From Arenibacter sp963972175 (GTDB lineage Bacteria; Bacteroidota; Bacteroidia; Flavobacteriales; Flavobacteriaceae), in the NCBI GenBank assembly GCA_963972175.1, contig CAXAVP010000231.1:1-6971 (forward strand): a stretch of DNA of 6,971 nt, written 5' to 3'. The first letter of the stretch is position 1; each line of letters begins with the position of its first letter. Of the stretch, positions 1-5,830 are shown in pieces. The notes beneath the pieces are model-generated. The model had not been told where the DNA came from. It searched no databases and saw nothing but the letters and a program-made list of their open reading frames with translations. Position numbers and translations under genes: made by a program.

Positions 1-630
1 ACTCTCCAACATTTCCTTAAACCAATCCATCAATAAATCCCCGGCGTATTCATGCTTAGTGGAAATATGTACCACCTTGATCTTGGCATCCAACGTCTTG
101 GCAATATCAGAAAGCTTTTGAATCGCGTGGATATCCTCTTCCTCAAAATCTGTTGCGTATACTATGGTTTTAAGTTCCAAATTACCCATATCGGCCGGTA
201 TGGCCAGTACAGGGCATGGTGCCTTTTCTATTAGTCGCTTGGTAGTACTTCCCATAATGATTTCGCCAAGCCCGGTTTCTCCTTTCATCCCTACTAGGAT
301 CATTTGTGCATGCCATTCCTCGGCCTTGGAAATGATCCCTTTTAAAACCGAACTATTTTCAGCTGCCTCAAGTCTTAGGTTTGGGGTATCCCAATCACCA
401 TCCAGGTGTTCCTTGCAGAGGTCTTCCAATTTAGTACGGTTAGTCTTAAAGGCAACTTCCTGTATATGCGGAAGCGGGTTATCCAAAGCTTCGGCACCTA
501 AAATACTGGGGAATTCAAAAATATGGGTAATTACTAAACGCATATCCAGCTTTTGGCTCAAAGCATAGGCATATTGTAAAGCAGCAATGGAATTATCCGA
601 ATAATCGGTGGCATACAACAATGTTTTCAT
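1..630 (-). CDS. Tandem universal stress protein (UspA family), 3' end beyond the window
   Basis: Reading the minus strand from the ATG at 630-628 gives 210 uninterrupted codons to the window edge, so the gene is partial only because the window ends. The first USP domain spans about residues 1-146. It starts MKTLLYATDYSDNS, with the usual ATP-contacting Asp at position 9, and ends with a complete nucleotide-binding motif G-2X-G-9X-G-S (G114, G117, G127, S128) followed by CPVLAIP. A second USP domain begins near residue 154 (KTIVYATDFEEED), so this is the two-domain form of about 270-280 residues common in Bacteroidetes. Such proteins are cytosolic, bind ATP and accompany energy or redox stress responses; the exact client is unknown. 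It is divergent from pta across a 249-bp region with a Crp/Fnr-like palindrome, which suggests joint control. The alternative plus-strand frames here are shadows. Confidence 0.93.
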   Translation of the reverse strand, partial: MKTLLYATDYSDNSIAALQYAYALSQKLDMRLVITHIFEFPSILGAEALDNPLPHIQEVAFKTNRTKLEDLCKEHLDGDWDTPNLRLEAAENSSVLKGIISKAEEWHAQMILVGMKGETGLGEIIMGSTTKRLIEKAPCPVLAIPADMGNLELKTIVYATDFEEEDIHAIQKLSDIAKTLDAKIKVVHISTKHEYAGDLLMDWFKEMLES

Positions 631-879
631 CTTATTATAAATTATTTATTACTGGGTCTTATTCATTATCAGCAACCAATGTCTTTGGAAGATTTCGGGT
701 GGTTACCTGCCTTGTTTGTATAAACCATATACCATCAAGGCTACTTTTATATGCTAAAATTAATGCCTAATAACGAACCAATAAATGACTTCTATCATAT
801 TAGGACTTCTTTCTTAGCTCGAAATTCGCATCGGGAAATAATTCCTTATTGATCTTTTTTGAATTAATTATTCTTTCAG
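631..879. promoter_or_regulatory. Divergent USP / pta-ackA control region
   Basis: This 249-bp non-coding stretch separates two divergent start codons (ATG at 630 on minus, ATG at 880 on plus) and must hold both promoters. It contains the palindrome at 785-798, described separately. On the minus strand TAGCCTTG (743-736) is one mismatch from the Bacteroidetes -7 consensus TAnnTTTG and would put the palindrome roughly 60 bp upstream of the USP start. On the plus strand the T-rich CTTTTTTG near 854-861 is a weak -7 candidate for pta. Neither promoter is convincing alone. No Shine-Dalgarno-like purine run precedes the pta start. No small ORF or RNA gene was recognised. Confidence 0.6.
785..798. 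promoter_or_regulatory. Crp/Fnr-like palindromic operator, copy 1
   Basis: The sequence ATGACTTCTATCAT has inverted half-sites ATGA and TCAT around a 6-bp centre, the TGA-N6-TCA layout typical of Crp/Fnr-family sites. It is identical at 13 of 14 positions to a second copy at 4740-4753. The similarity continues on both sides (AA before, a TTAGG-type flank after), so 783-804 and 4738-4759 agree at 20 of 22 positions. It lies 82 bp upstream of the pta start codon and 155 bp from the USP start. The match and symmetry are seen directly; binding by a Crp/Fnr protein is inferred. Confidence 0.6.
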
Positions 880-2973
880 ATGAGCAAAGCGATATATGTT
901 GCCACCACCGAGCCCAATAGTGGAAAATCGATTGTGTCTTTGGGGCTTATGCAACTTTTACTGGGAAAAACTGCCAAGGTTGGCTATTTCAGGCCCATTA
1001 TAGACGACTATGCCGAGGACAGCATTGACAATCATATTGATACGGTACTGACCTATTTTGAAGTAGACCAAACATTTGAGGATGCCTTCGCTTATACCAG
1101 GAGTCAGGTAGTGCAGCTTAAGAATATGGACAGGGACGATGAAATCTTGGGACATATTATAGATAAATACAAGGCTATTGAGGACAGATTTGATTTTGTA
1201 CTGGTAGAGGGTACCGATTTTTCCGGGGAAGGCGCCATTATAGAATGGGATATAAACGTGCTGATAGCAAAAAACCTGGGCATACCTGCGGTCATAATCG
1301 CCAATGGTGTTGCTAAGCCTCTTCAGGAGCTGGTGGGCAATCTATACCTGGCCTATGATTCCTTTTCCGAAAAAGGCGTGGAAGTACTACTCGCCGTCGC
1401 CAACAAGGTACAGCCAGAAAACCGTAAGCTGGTGGTCTCTGGACTAAGGAAGAAATTACCAAAAAAAGTACTGATTGGTGCCATCCCCCACAATAAATTT
1501 TTAGCCAGTCCTACCATACAAGAAATTAGGCAGCAGCTTTCCGGAAAGGTCCTTTTTGGCTCAGATTTCCTAAACAATAAGGTGGGGGGATTTAGTGTAG
1601 GTGCCATGCAGCTTCGAAATTACCTTACCCATTTAAAAAAAGATAGTCTGGTTATAACCCCAGGTGATAGGGCAGATATCATATTGGGTGCCCTGCAAGC
1701 AAATATATCCAGTAACTACCCTAACCTGTCAGGTATAATCTTAACAGGCGGATTGCTACCGGAAGAATCCATCATAAAGCTGATAGAAGGACTTTCCGAT
1801 ATTGTTCCCATCATATCGGTTGCGGACGGCACTTTTTCGGTAACCAATCGCATAGGTACCATAAAGCCAAGGATCTATGCCGATAATAAAGAAAAGATAA
1901 TTACATCTATTCAGGAATTTGAAAAGTTTGTCCCCATCAATGACTTGGCAGAACGCCTAATTACCTTCCAGGCCGAAGGAATTACACCTAGAATGTTCCA
2001 GTACAATTTGTTAAAAAGGGCCAAATCAACAAAAAAACATATAGTACTTCCAGAAGGAAGCGACCAACGTATACTCCTGGCAGCTAAGAAACTCTTAGAC
2101 CTAAACGCCGTACGTATTACCTTGCTTGGGGATCCAAAATTGATTAGTGCCAAAATTAAAGAGCTGGACCTAAATTTGGACACGGCCAACCTCTATATTA
2201 TAGACCCCAAAAGTTCCCCTCATTTTCTTGACTATGCCAACACTTTGTACAAGCTGAGAAAGGATAAGAATGTTAATCTGGCCATGGCCAAGGATCTCAT
2301 GGAGGATGTTTCCTATTACGGGACCATGATGGTCTACAAAGGCCATGCCGACGGTATGGTGTCAGGGGCGGTGCATACTACCCAGCATACCATAAGGCCT
2401 GCACTACAGTTTATTAAGACCAAGCCAGGGGTATCTATTGTTTCTTCGGTATTCTTTATGTGTCTGCCCAACCGGGTCACCATTTTTGGTGATTGTGCCA
2501 TAAACCCCAACCCCACTGCTGAGCAGCTTTCAGAAATTGCTATTTCTTCGGCGGCAACCAGCATTGCTTTTGGAATAATGCCAAAGATAGCCATGTTGTC
2601 CTACTCATCCGGATCATCTGGCGTTGGGGCCGATGTGGACAAGGTACGGACAGCCACTGAAATCGTTAAAAGAAAACGACCAGACCTAATGGTAGAAGGG
2701 CCCATACAGTACGATGCCGCTGTGGATATAAATGTGGGGCTTAGCAAACTGCCCGATTCCAAAGTGGCCGGGCAAGCCAGTGTTTTTATCTTTCCAGACC
2801 TGAACACTGGCAACAATACCTATAAGGCCGTACAACGCGAAACCGGCGCACTGGCTATAGGTCCCATGCTACAAGGGCTAAATAGGCCAGTTAACGATTT
2901 AAGCCGAGGCTGTACGGTAGACGATATCTTTAATACCGTAGTAATAACCGCAATCCAGGCCCAAGATCTTTAA
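880..2973 (+). CDS. pta: Phosphate acetyltransferase, long form with DRTGG domain
   Basis: This cytosolic enzyme interconverts acetyl-CoA plus phosphate with acetyl phosphate plus CoA. At 697 residues it is the long three-part form. An N-terminal dethiobiotin-synthetase-like P-loop domain covers about 1-200, with TTEPNSGKS at 9-17; T10 stands where the classical Walker A glycine would be, a common laxity in this domain. A DRTGG regulatory domain covers about 215-330 (PGDRADI around 261-267). The catalytic PTA_PTB domain covers about 375-695, beginning KHIVLPEGSDQRI. It contains GDCAINPNPTAEQL (from 537), SSGSSGVGADVDKVR (from about 576) and FIFPDLNTGNNTYK, and ends IGPMLQGLNRPVNDLSRG. The ATG at 880 gives the normal family N-terminus; no good Shine-Dalgarno is visible, as usual in Bacteroidetes. 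The ackA start follows 16 bp after the stop, so the two are co-transcribed and pass acetyl phosphate from one enzyme to the other. Confidence 0.97.
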   Translation: MSKAIYVATTEPNSGKSIVSLGLMQLLLGKTAKVGYFRPIIDDYAEDSIDNHIDTVLTYFEVDQTFEDAFAYTRSQVVQLKNMDRDDEILGHIIDKYKAIEDRFDFVLVEGTDFSGEGAIIEWDINVLIAKNLGIPAVIIANGVAKPLQELVGNLYLAYDSFSEKGVEVLLAVANKVQPENRKLVVSGLRKKLPKKVLIGAIPHNKFLASPTIQEIRQQLSGKVLFGSDFLNNKVGGFSVGAMQLRNYLTHLKKDSLVITPGDRADIILGALQANISSNYPNLSGIILTGGLLPEESIIKLIEGLSDIVPIISVADGTFSVTNRIGTIKPRIYADNKEKIITSIQEFEKFVPINDLAERLITFQAEGITPRMFQYNLLKRAKSTKKHIVLPEGSDQRILLAAKKLLDLNAVRITLLGDPKLISAKIKELDLNLDTANLYIIDPKSSPHFLDYANTLYKLRKDKNVNLAMAKDLMEDVSYYGTMMVYKGHADGMVSGAVHTTQHTIRPALQFIKTKPGVSIVSSVFFMCLPNRVTIFGDCAINPNPTAEQLSEIAISSAATSIAFGIMPKIAMLSYSSGSSGVGADVDKVRTATEIVKRKRPDLMVEGPIQYDAAVDINVGLSKLPDSKVAGQASVFIFPDLNTGNNTYKAVQRETGALAIGPMLQGLNRPVNDLSRGCTVDDIFNTVVITAIQAQDL

Positions 2974-2989
2974 TTCCAAATCCGTAGCT

Positions 2990-4180
2990 ATGAATATTCT
3001 TATTATAAATGCCGGGAGCTCTTCCATCAAGTTTAAGTTAATTTCAATGCCTGATGAGCAGGTTCATTGCACTGGACTAATAGAACGCATTGGCTTTGAT
3101 GAGGCCGTAATTAAGTATTCCTCGGGAGATATAAACTTGAAGGAAGTACTGCCCATACCCCTGCACAGGGATGGTTTTCATAAAGTGTCCGACATGTTGT
3201 TGCATCCCAAATATGGAGTAATAAAAAATACGGATGATATAAAGGTTGTGGCCCATAGAGTGGTTCATGGCGGTAATTCCTTTTCAGATACCACCCTGAT
3301 TGATAAGTCCGTTAAAGATAAAATTAAGGAGCTTTCGGTTTTGGCCCCTTTGCACAATCCCCATAATTTGGAAGGTATTGTTCAAGCAGAGCAGACCTTC
3401 CCAAAAGCCCAACAAATAAGTGTTTTTGATACGGCATTTCACCAAACAATGCCCCTTAAGGCCAAGAAATATGCCTTACCCAATGAAATGTATACCCAAC
3501 ACGGTATACAGGCCTATGGATTTCATGGCACCAGCCATAAATATGTTTCGGAGAAAGCCATTACCTATTTACAAAAGAAGCCTTCCAAAATAATTAGTGT
3601 GCACCTGGGCAATGGATGTAGCATAACCGCCATACAAAATGGAAAAAGTATTGATCACAGCATGGGATTTGCCCCAGCAAACGGCTTAATAATGGGGTCT
3701 AGATGTGGGGATATAGATCATTCCATACTTTTTTATATGGTTAATAATCTGGGGTATAGTATGGAAGAGGTAAATAAAATACTCACCAAAAAAAGCGGAA
3801 TGCAGGGCTTAACCGGGCATAGTGACCTGAGGGATATAGAATCTAAGGCCATGGCCGGTAATAAGAACTGCATTATGGCCCTGGAAATGAACGCCTATCG
3901 TATAAAAAAATATATAGGAGCCTATACGGCCGCCATGAACGGTTTGGATGCCCTTATTTTTACCGCCGGCATAGGAGAAAATTCCAGTATGCTGAGAAAA
4001 CTCGTGTGTACGGAAATGGAATATTTAGGGTTAGATCTAGACCATAGTAAGAATGAATTAAAATCCCAGGTTATGAGGGAGGTACAGATAACCGATTCCA
4101 AGGTGAAAATTTTGGTGATTCCTACCAATGAGGAGTTGGAGATAGCTAAACAAACATTCAGATTAATATCAAAGCAATAG
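2990..4180 (+). CDS. ackA: Acetate kinase
   Basis: This enzyme converts acetyl phosphate and ADP to acetate and ATP (reversible), the substrate-level phosphorylation step of overflow or fermentative acetate metabolism; in reverse it activates acetate. At 396 residues it is full length. It has the ASKHA-fold start NAGSSSIKFK (7-16), R90 in HRVVHGG, D147 in FDTAFHQTMP, H179 in FHGTSHKYVS, the phosphate-binding HLGNGCSI segment, MGSRCGDID, AGIGEN, and the metal-site glutamates in PTNEEL (E381/E382). These correspond to the catalytic residues known from the Methanosarcina enzyme (R91, D148, H180, E384). The ATG at 2990 gives the canonical N-terminus. It lies 16 bp downstream of pta in one operon and presumably shares its promoter. 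No clean intrinsic terminator was found after the stop. Confidence 0.97.
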   Translation: MNILIINAGSSSIKFKLISMPDEQVHCTGLIERIGFDEAVIKYSSGDINLKEVLPIPLHRDGFHKVSDMLLHPKYGVIKNTDDIKVVAHRVVHGGNSFSDTTLIDKSVKDKIKELSVLAPLHNPHNLEGIVQAEQTFPKAQQISVFDTAFHQTMPLKAKKYALPNEMYTQHGIQAYGFHGTSHKYVSEKAITYLQKKPSKIISVHLGNGCSITAIQNGKSIDHSMGFAPANGLIMGSRCGDIDHSILFYMVNNLGYSMEEVNKILTKKSGMQGLTGHSDLRDIESKAMAGNKNCIMALEMNAYRIKKYIGAYTAAMNGLDALIFTAGIGENSSMLRKLVCTEMEYLGLDLDHSKNELKSQVMREVQITDSKVKILVIPTNEELEIAKQTFRLISKQ

Positions 4181-4201
4181 GTTTTAAAAGGGTACTTTTA
4201 G

Positions 4202-4232
4202 GTAATACCTTCCTTTAAGTAATACCTTCCTT
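4202..4232. repeat. Short tandem direct repeat downstream of ackA
   Basis: The 14-mer GTAATACCTTCCTT occurs at 4202-4215 and again at 4219-4232, with a 17-bp period. Just before it, TAAAAG-GGTA-CTTTTA (4185-4200) can form a weak AT-rich hairpin, but no T-tract follows. This is the convergent gap between ackA and the minus-strand DUF2892 gene, where 3' ends must form. Its function is unknown and it may be a small local duplication. Confidence 0.5.
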
Positions 4233-4337
4233 GGGGTCATTAACTCCCAGATTTGACCAATACTTATCTTATAGGGTAACAAAGAAAAACTATGTCCTCC
4301 CCTAGCCCCCAACCAAATTATTCAACTAGGCTATTGG

Positions 4338-4547
4338 CTATTGTTCCTTCATATTACAGGTACGGATTCCGAAGGGTCTATAAAGGGGACAAAAACCCAT
4401 TAGACTGGTCAGAAAAAAGACCACCGCCAATACTACTAGAAGTATACCCCATATACCAGAGATTGTTCCGGTGTAAAAGAGTGCCACCAAAACGGCTGCG
4501 ACCACAAAACGTAAGCTGCGGTCCAATGTGCCCATATTTTTTTTCAT
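4338..4547 (-). CDS. DUF2892 (YgaP-like transmembrane) small membrane protein
   Basis: This is a 69-residue inner-membrane protein. After a short basic start (MKKNMGTLDRSLR) come two predicted transmembrane helices at about residues 12-29 and 33-52. A cysteine-bearing tail follows with the family signature GFCPLYRPFGIRTC. The MGTLDR-type start, the two helices and the GFCPLY...FGI.TC ending are hallmarks of DUF2892, found alone or fused to rhodanese as in E. coli YgaP. Its precise function is unknown; the rhodanese link suggests a role with reactive sulfur, which is inference. I chose the ATG at 4547-4545 because it matches the usual family start; an in-frame GTG three codons upstream (4556) would add only three residues. 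It is convergent with pta-ackA and divergent from the 4801 unit. A partial match to the Crp/Fnr-like operator lies upstream at 4628-4641. Confidence 0.88.
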   Translation of the reverse strand: MKKNMGTLDRSLRFVVAAVLVALFYTGTISGIWGILLVVLAVVFFLTSLMGFCPLYRPFGIRTCNMKEQ

Positions 4548-4734
4548 TTTTATCACTATTAGTTAAACAATTCCTAGACTTTTACATATTTCAATAATCG
4601 GGTCCTTGCCATAGGGATCAATAACCATACATTTATATCATTCCTACTACACTCCAACACCCTTCCAATACCTTAAAATAGTAATGTTAAAGTAGGTGTA
4701 TGAATAAAACAAAGTAAACCTAAAAGGAAAGCAA

Positions 4735-4758
4735 CTAAAATGACTTATATCATTTTAG
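4735..4758. promoter_or_regulatory. Crp/Fnr-like palindromic operator, copy 2
   Basis: CTAAAATGA (4735-4743) and TCATTTTAG (4750-4758) form a perfect 9-bp inverted repeat around the 6-bp centre CTTATA. The core ATGACTTATATCAT (4740-4753) differs at one base from copy 1 at 785-798. Its centre is about 30 bp upstream of a TAnnTTTG promoter element (4776-4783), or roughly 42 bp before the predicted transcription start. That is the position of a class II activator site. With two copies in one 7-kb window and no T-tract after it, an operator is more likely than a terminator. Confidence 0.68.
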
Positions 4759-4775
4759 GGGTTATCACATTTAAA

Positions 4776-4783
4776 TAGTTTTG
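4776..4783 (+). promoter_or_regulatory. Bacteroidetes-type -7 promoter element for the 4801 unit
   Basis: TAGTTTTG matches the flavobacterial -7 consensus TAnnTTTG exactly. It lies 17 bp before the ATG at 4801, so the leader would be only about 10-15 bases. No clean TTTG -33 box is seen at the usual distance. That region is occupied by the right flank of the palindrome, consistent with an activator-dependent promoter. Confidence 0.55.
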
Positions 4784-4800
4784 TGGTTAATTGATCTGCA

Positions 4801-5178
4801 ATGGAAAAAGAAATAATATATATATCAAATCTACATTTTGAAGAAGAGGTGTGGCGACGTCAACTCTATTGTTGGCAAGACGAACTGATTTTCTTCTATA
4901 ACAGGCTGAGTGAAATGGCTACTAGATGGGTATCGCAGGAGGAGCTTGCCAAGTTGGAATATTTTCAGAATAGATTTACCCGCCATGAAGGTGTCTTGGA
5001 AGACTTATTGGAAGCCATACAGGTCCATGAAAAAATAATAAGCGGCCAATATACAGAGGAAAAGACCAATAGCAATAATTACCTAATATCAAAACATTTG
5101 GACTTTAGGAGAAAGATGGAGTCCCAACAAAAATTTTATACCGATCTCAAAAAGGAATTCTTTCTTTATTTTACCTAG
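4801..5178 (+). CDS. Helical protein of unknown function (125 aa)
   Basis: I do not recognise a named family. The 125-residue protein has no signal peptide or membrane segment and is rich in charged residues and aromatics (W18, W25, W43, several Y and F). It reads as mostly alpha-helical: a helix around 12-40 (EEEVWRRQLYCWQDELIFFY), another around 44-80, and a third around 92-122 (RRKMESQQKFYTDLKKEF), possibly a small helical bundle. The ATG at 4801 is the only sensible start and is preceded by a TAnnTTTG element and the Crp/Fnr-like palindrome, but by no Shine-Dalgarno. The UbiB-like remnant begins about 5 bp after its stop, so the two probably formed an operon. The unit shares its operator with USP/pta, suggesting a role in the same stress or energy response (inference). 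Codon use looks like that of its neighbours. Confidence 0.8.
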   Translation: MEKEIIYISNLHFEEEVWRRQLYCWQDELIFFYNRLSEMATRWVSQEELAKLEYFQNRFTRHEGVLEDLLEAIQVHEKIISGQYTEEKTNSNNYLISKHLDFRRKMESQQKFYTDLKKEFFLYFT

Positions 5179-5183
5179 AATCA

Positions 5184-5366
5184 TTGGATTTTATTTTTAG
5201 TATTAAACTTCCCAAAAAACAGGACCTTAAAAGGTACAGTACCCTTTTGGCCGTACTTATCAAATACGGTTTTGAAGATGTAACGGCCAATAGCCCGGCT
5301 ACAAAGATTATCCCCAAAAGCTATCTCTTTATACATCCAGAAGCTAAAACAGTGGCCAACTGGTAA
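5184..5366 (+). pseudogene. N-terminal remnant of an AarF/UbiB (ABC1) kinase-like gene
   Basis: The 60-residue frame reads KKQDLKRYSTLLAVLIKYGFEDV and then SYLFIHPEAKTVANW-stop. LKRY..LL.VLIKYGFEDV is typical of the start of flavobacterial AarF/UbiB proteins, which continue for some 400 further residues. Here the frame stops right after HPEAKTVAN, before the conserved QLGPTFIK-type segment. None of the kinase motifs (KxGQ, the Ala-rich loop, the catalytic Asp and DFG-like motifs) is present anywhere in the window. The matching C-terminal end follows at once in another frame (5366-5602), so the simplest reading is one gene that lost its middle third or more. There is no in-frame ATG between the upstream in-frame stop at 5106-5108 and this segment; only the TTG at 5184 could start it, which may be further decay. 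UbiB-family proteins support ubiquinone or menaquinone-linked metabolism; this remnant cannot be a kinase. Confidence 0.72.
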
Positions 5367-5602
5367 TGGTTGATGAGCACAAAGGCCTTAATAAGTTTGG
5401 TGAGTCTATGAGAGCAACCATTACCCGCTTGGTCTATGCGGTTATTATTGCGGCACTATCCATTGGTTCGACCCTTTTGGTAATGGCCGATATGCCACCA
5501 AAAATTATTGGCATACCTCTTTTGGGTGCAATTGGTTTTACACTGTCTACCATCTTGGGTATATTTATAAGGATTTCAATTTATATGAATAAGGATTTAT
5601 AA
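5366..5602 (+). pseudogene. C-terminal two-helix membrane remnant of the AarF/UbiB-like gene
   Basis: The 78-residue frame reads DEHKGLNKF at 3-11 and R21-LVYAVIIAALSIGSTLLV. It then has a hydrophilic turn (DMPPK) and GIPLLGAIGFTLSTILGIFI. This is the characteristic C-terminal membrane anchor of AarF/UbiB proteins: a HKGL segment, an NRL-like start, helix one at about 21-41, a proline turn, then G.PLLG.IGF...LG..I as helix two at about 48-70. The same frame is open for a few codons upstream of its ATG (SGQLV before M), and those codons also fit the family, so the junction with the N-terminal piece lies near 5350-5358. The ATG overlaps the upstream stop as TAATG, so a short membrane peptide could still be made by translational coupling. 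The reading frame itself has not decayed, pointing to a recent deletion or retained expression. Confidence 0.72.
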
Positions 5603-5735
5603 CCATCTTATCAGTCCAGAACCAACCTAACTGTATTTTTACTACATCAAAGAGCCCCATTCTAGTAGGTTTCTCCCTTCTTTTACCCCGTTAAGACCAT
5701 ATACTCTGTTAATAAACTGAAGAATTAATATTGGG
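5603..5735. other. Non-coding gap after the UbiB-like remnant
   Basis: I see no ORF of note, repeat or RNA gene in this stretch. It leads into the terminator at 5736-5761, so it is probably the 3' untranslated part of the 4801 unit. Confidence 0.5.
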
Positions 5736-5761
5736 CTAAAGCTGGGCTTTAGTTTTTTTTT
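5736..5761 (+). terminator. Intrinsic terminator of the 4801 unit
   Basis: CTAAAGC (5736-5742) pairs perfectly with GCTTTAG (5746-5752) across a 3-base loop TGG, and nine consecutive T follow (5753-5761). This is a textbook Rho-independent terminator on the plus strand. It ends transcription from the 4801/UbiB-like unit and insulates the downstream xth gene. Confidence 0.88.
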
Positions 5762-5791
5762 GCTATCCCAATTTATATATCTTTAATTTTG
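5759..5791 (+). promoter_or_regulatory. Candidate Bacteroidetes promoter for the exonuclease III gene
   Basis: A TTTG -33 box (5759-5762) and a TAATTTTG -7 box (5784-5791, exact TAnnTTTG) are separated by 21 bp, within the spacing known for Bacteroidetes sigma-A promoters. The -33 box is made from the last Ts of the upstream terminator plus the next G. The predicted start near 5797 would leave a leader of about 30 bases before the ATG at 5831. Confidence 0.6.
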
Positions 5792-5830
5792 TTTTATTGA
5801 TATTGACCAAAACTAATTAAGACAAGAGCA

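Noticed and set aside
9..12. Pta T10 in place of the first Walker A glycine as a sign of inactivation
   Set aside because: The GKS part is intact, and the N-terminal domain of long Pta proteins is variable here; catalysis resides in the intact C-terminal domain. The coordinates given are residue numbers in Pta.
52..234. 60-codon plus-strand ORF near the left edge
   Set aside because: It is opposite the USP gene and looks like an antisense shadow with no family resemblance or promoter.
164..568. 134-codon plus-strand ORF overlapping the left end
   Set aside because: It lies opposite the clear minus-strand USP coding frame; its serine- and isoleucine-rich translation has no domain character.
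1353..2816. Several minus-strand ORFs of 70-90 codons inside pta
   Set aside because: All are antisense to strongly conserved Pta catalytic and DRTGG coding sequence.
4185..4200. TAAAAG/CTTTTA hairpin as the ackA terminator
   Set aside because: The stem is weak and almost GC-free, and no T run follows.
4292..4597. 101-codon plus-strand ORF
   Set aside because: It overlaps the DUF2892 gene on the other strand; the DUF2892 frame has two proper membrane helices and family motifs, while this one is proline-rich and patternless.
4735..4758. 9-bp inverted repeat read as an intrinsic terminator
   Set aside because: It is AT-rich, has no T-tract after it, lies just upstream of a promoter, and its core recurs upstream of pta; an operator explains it better.
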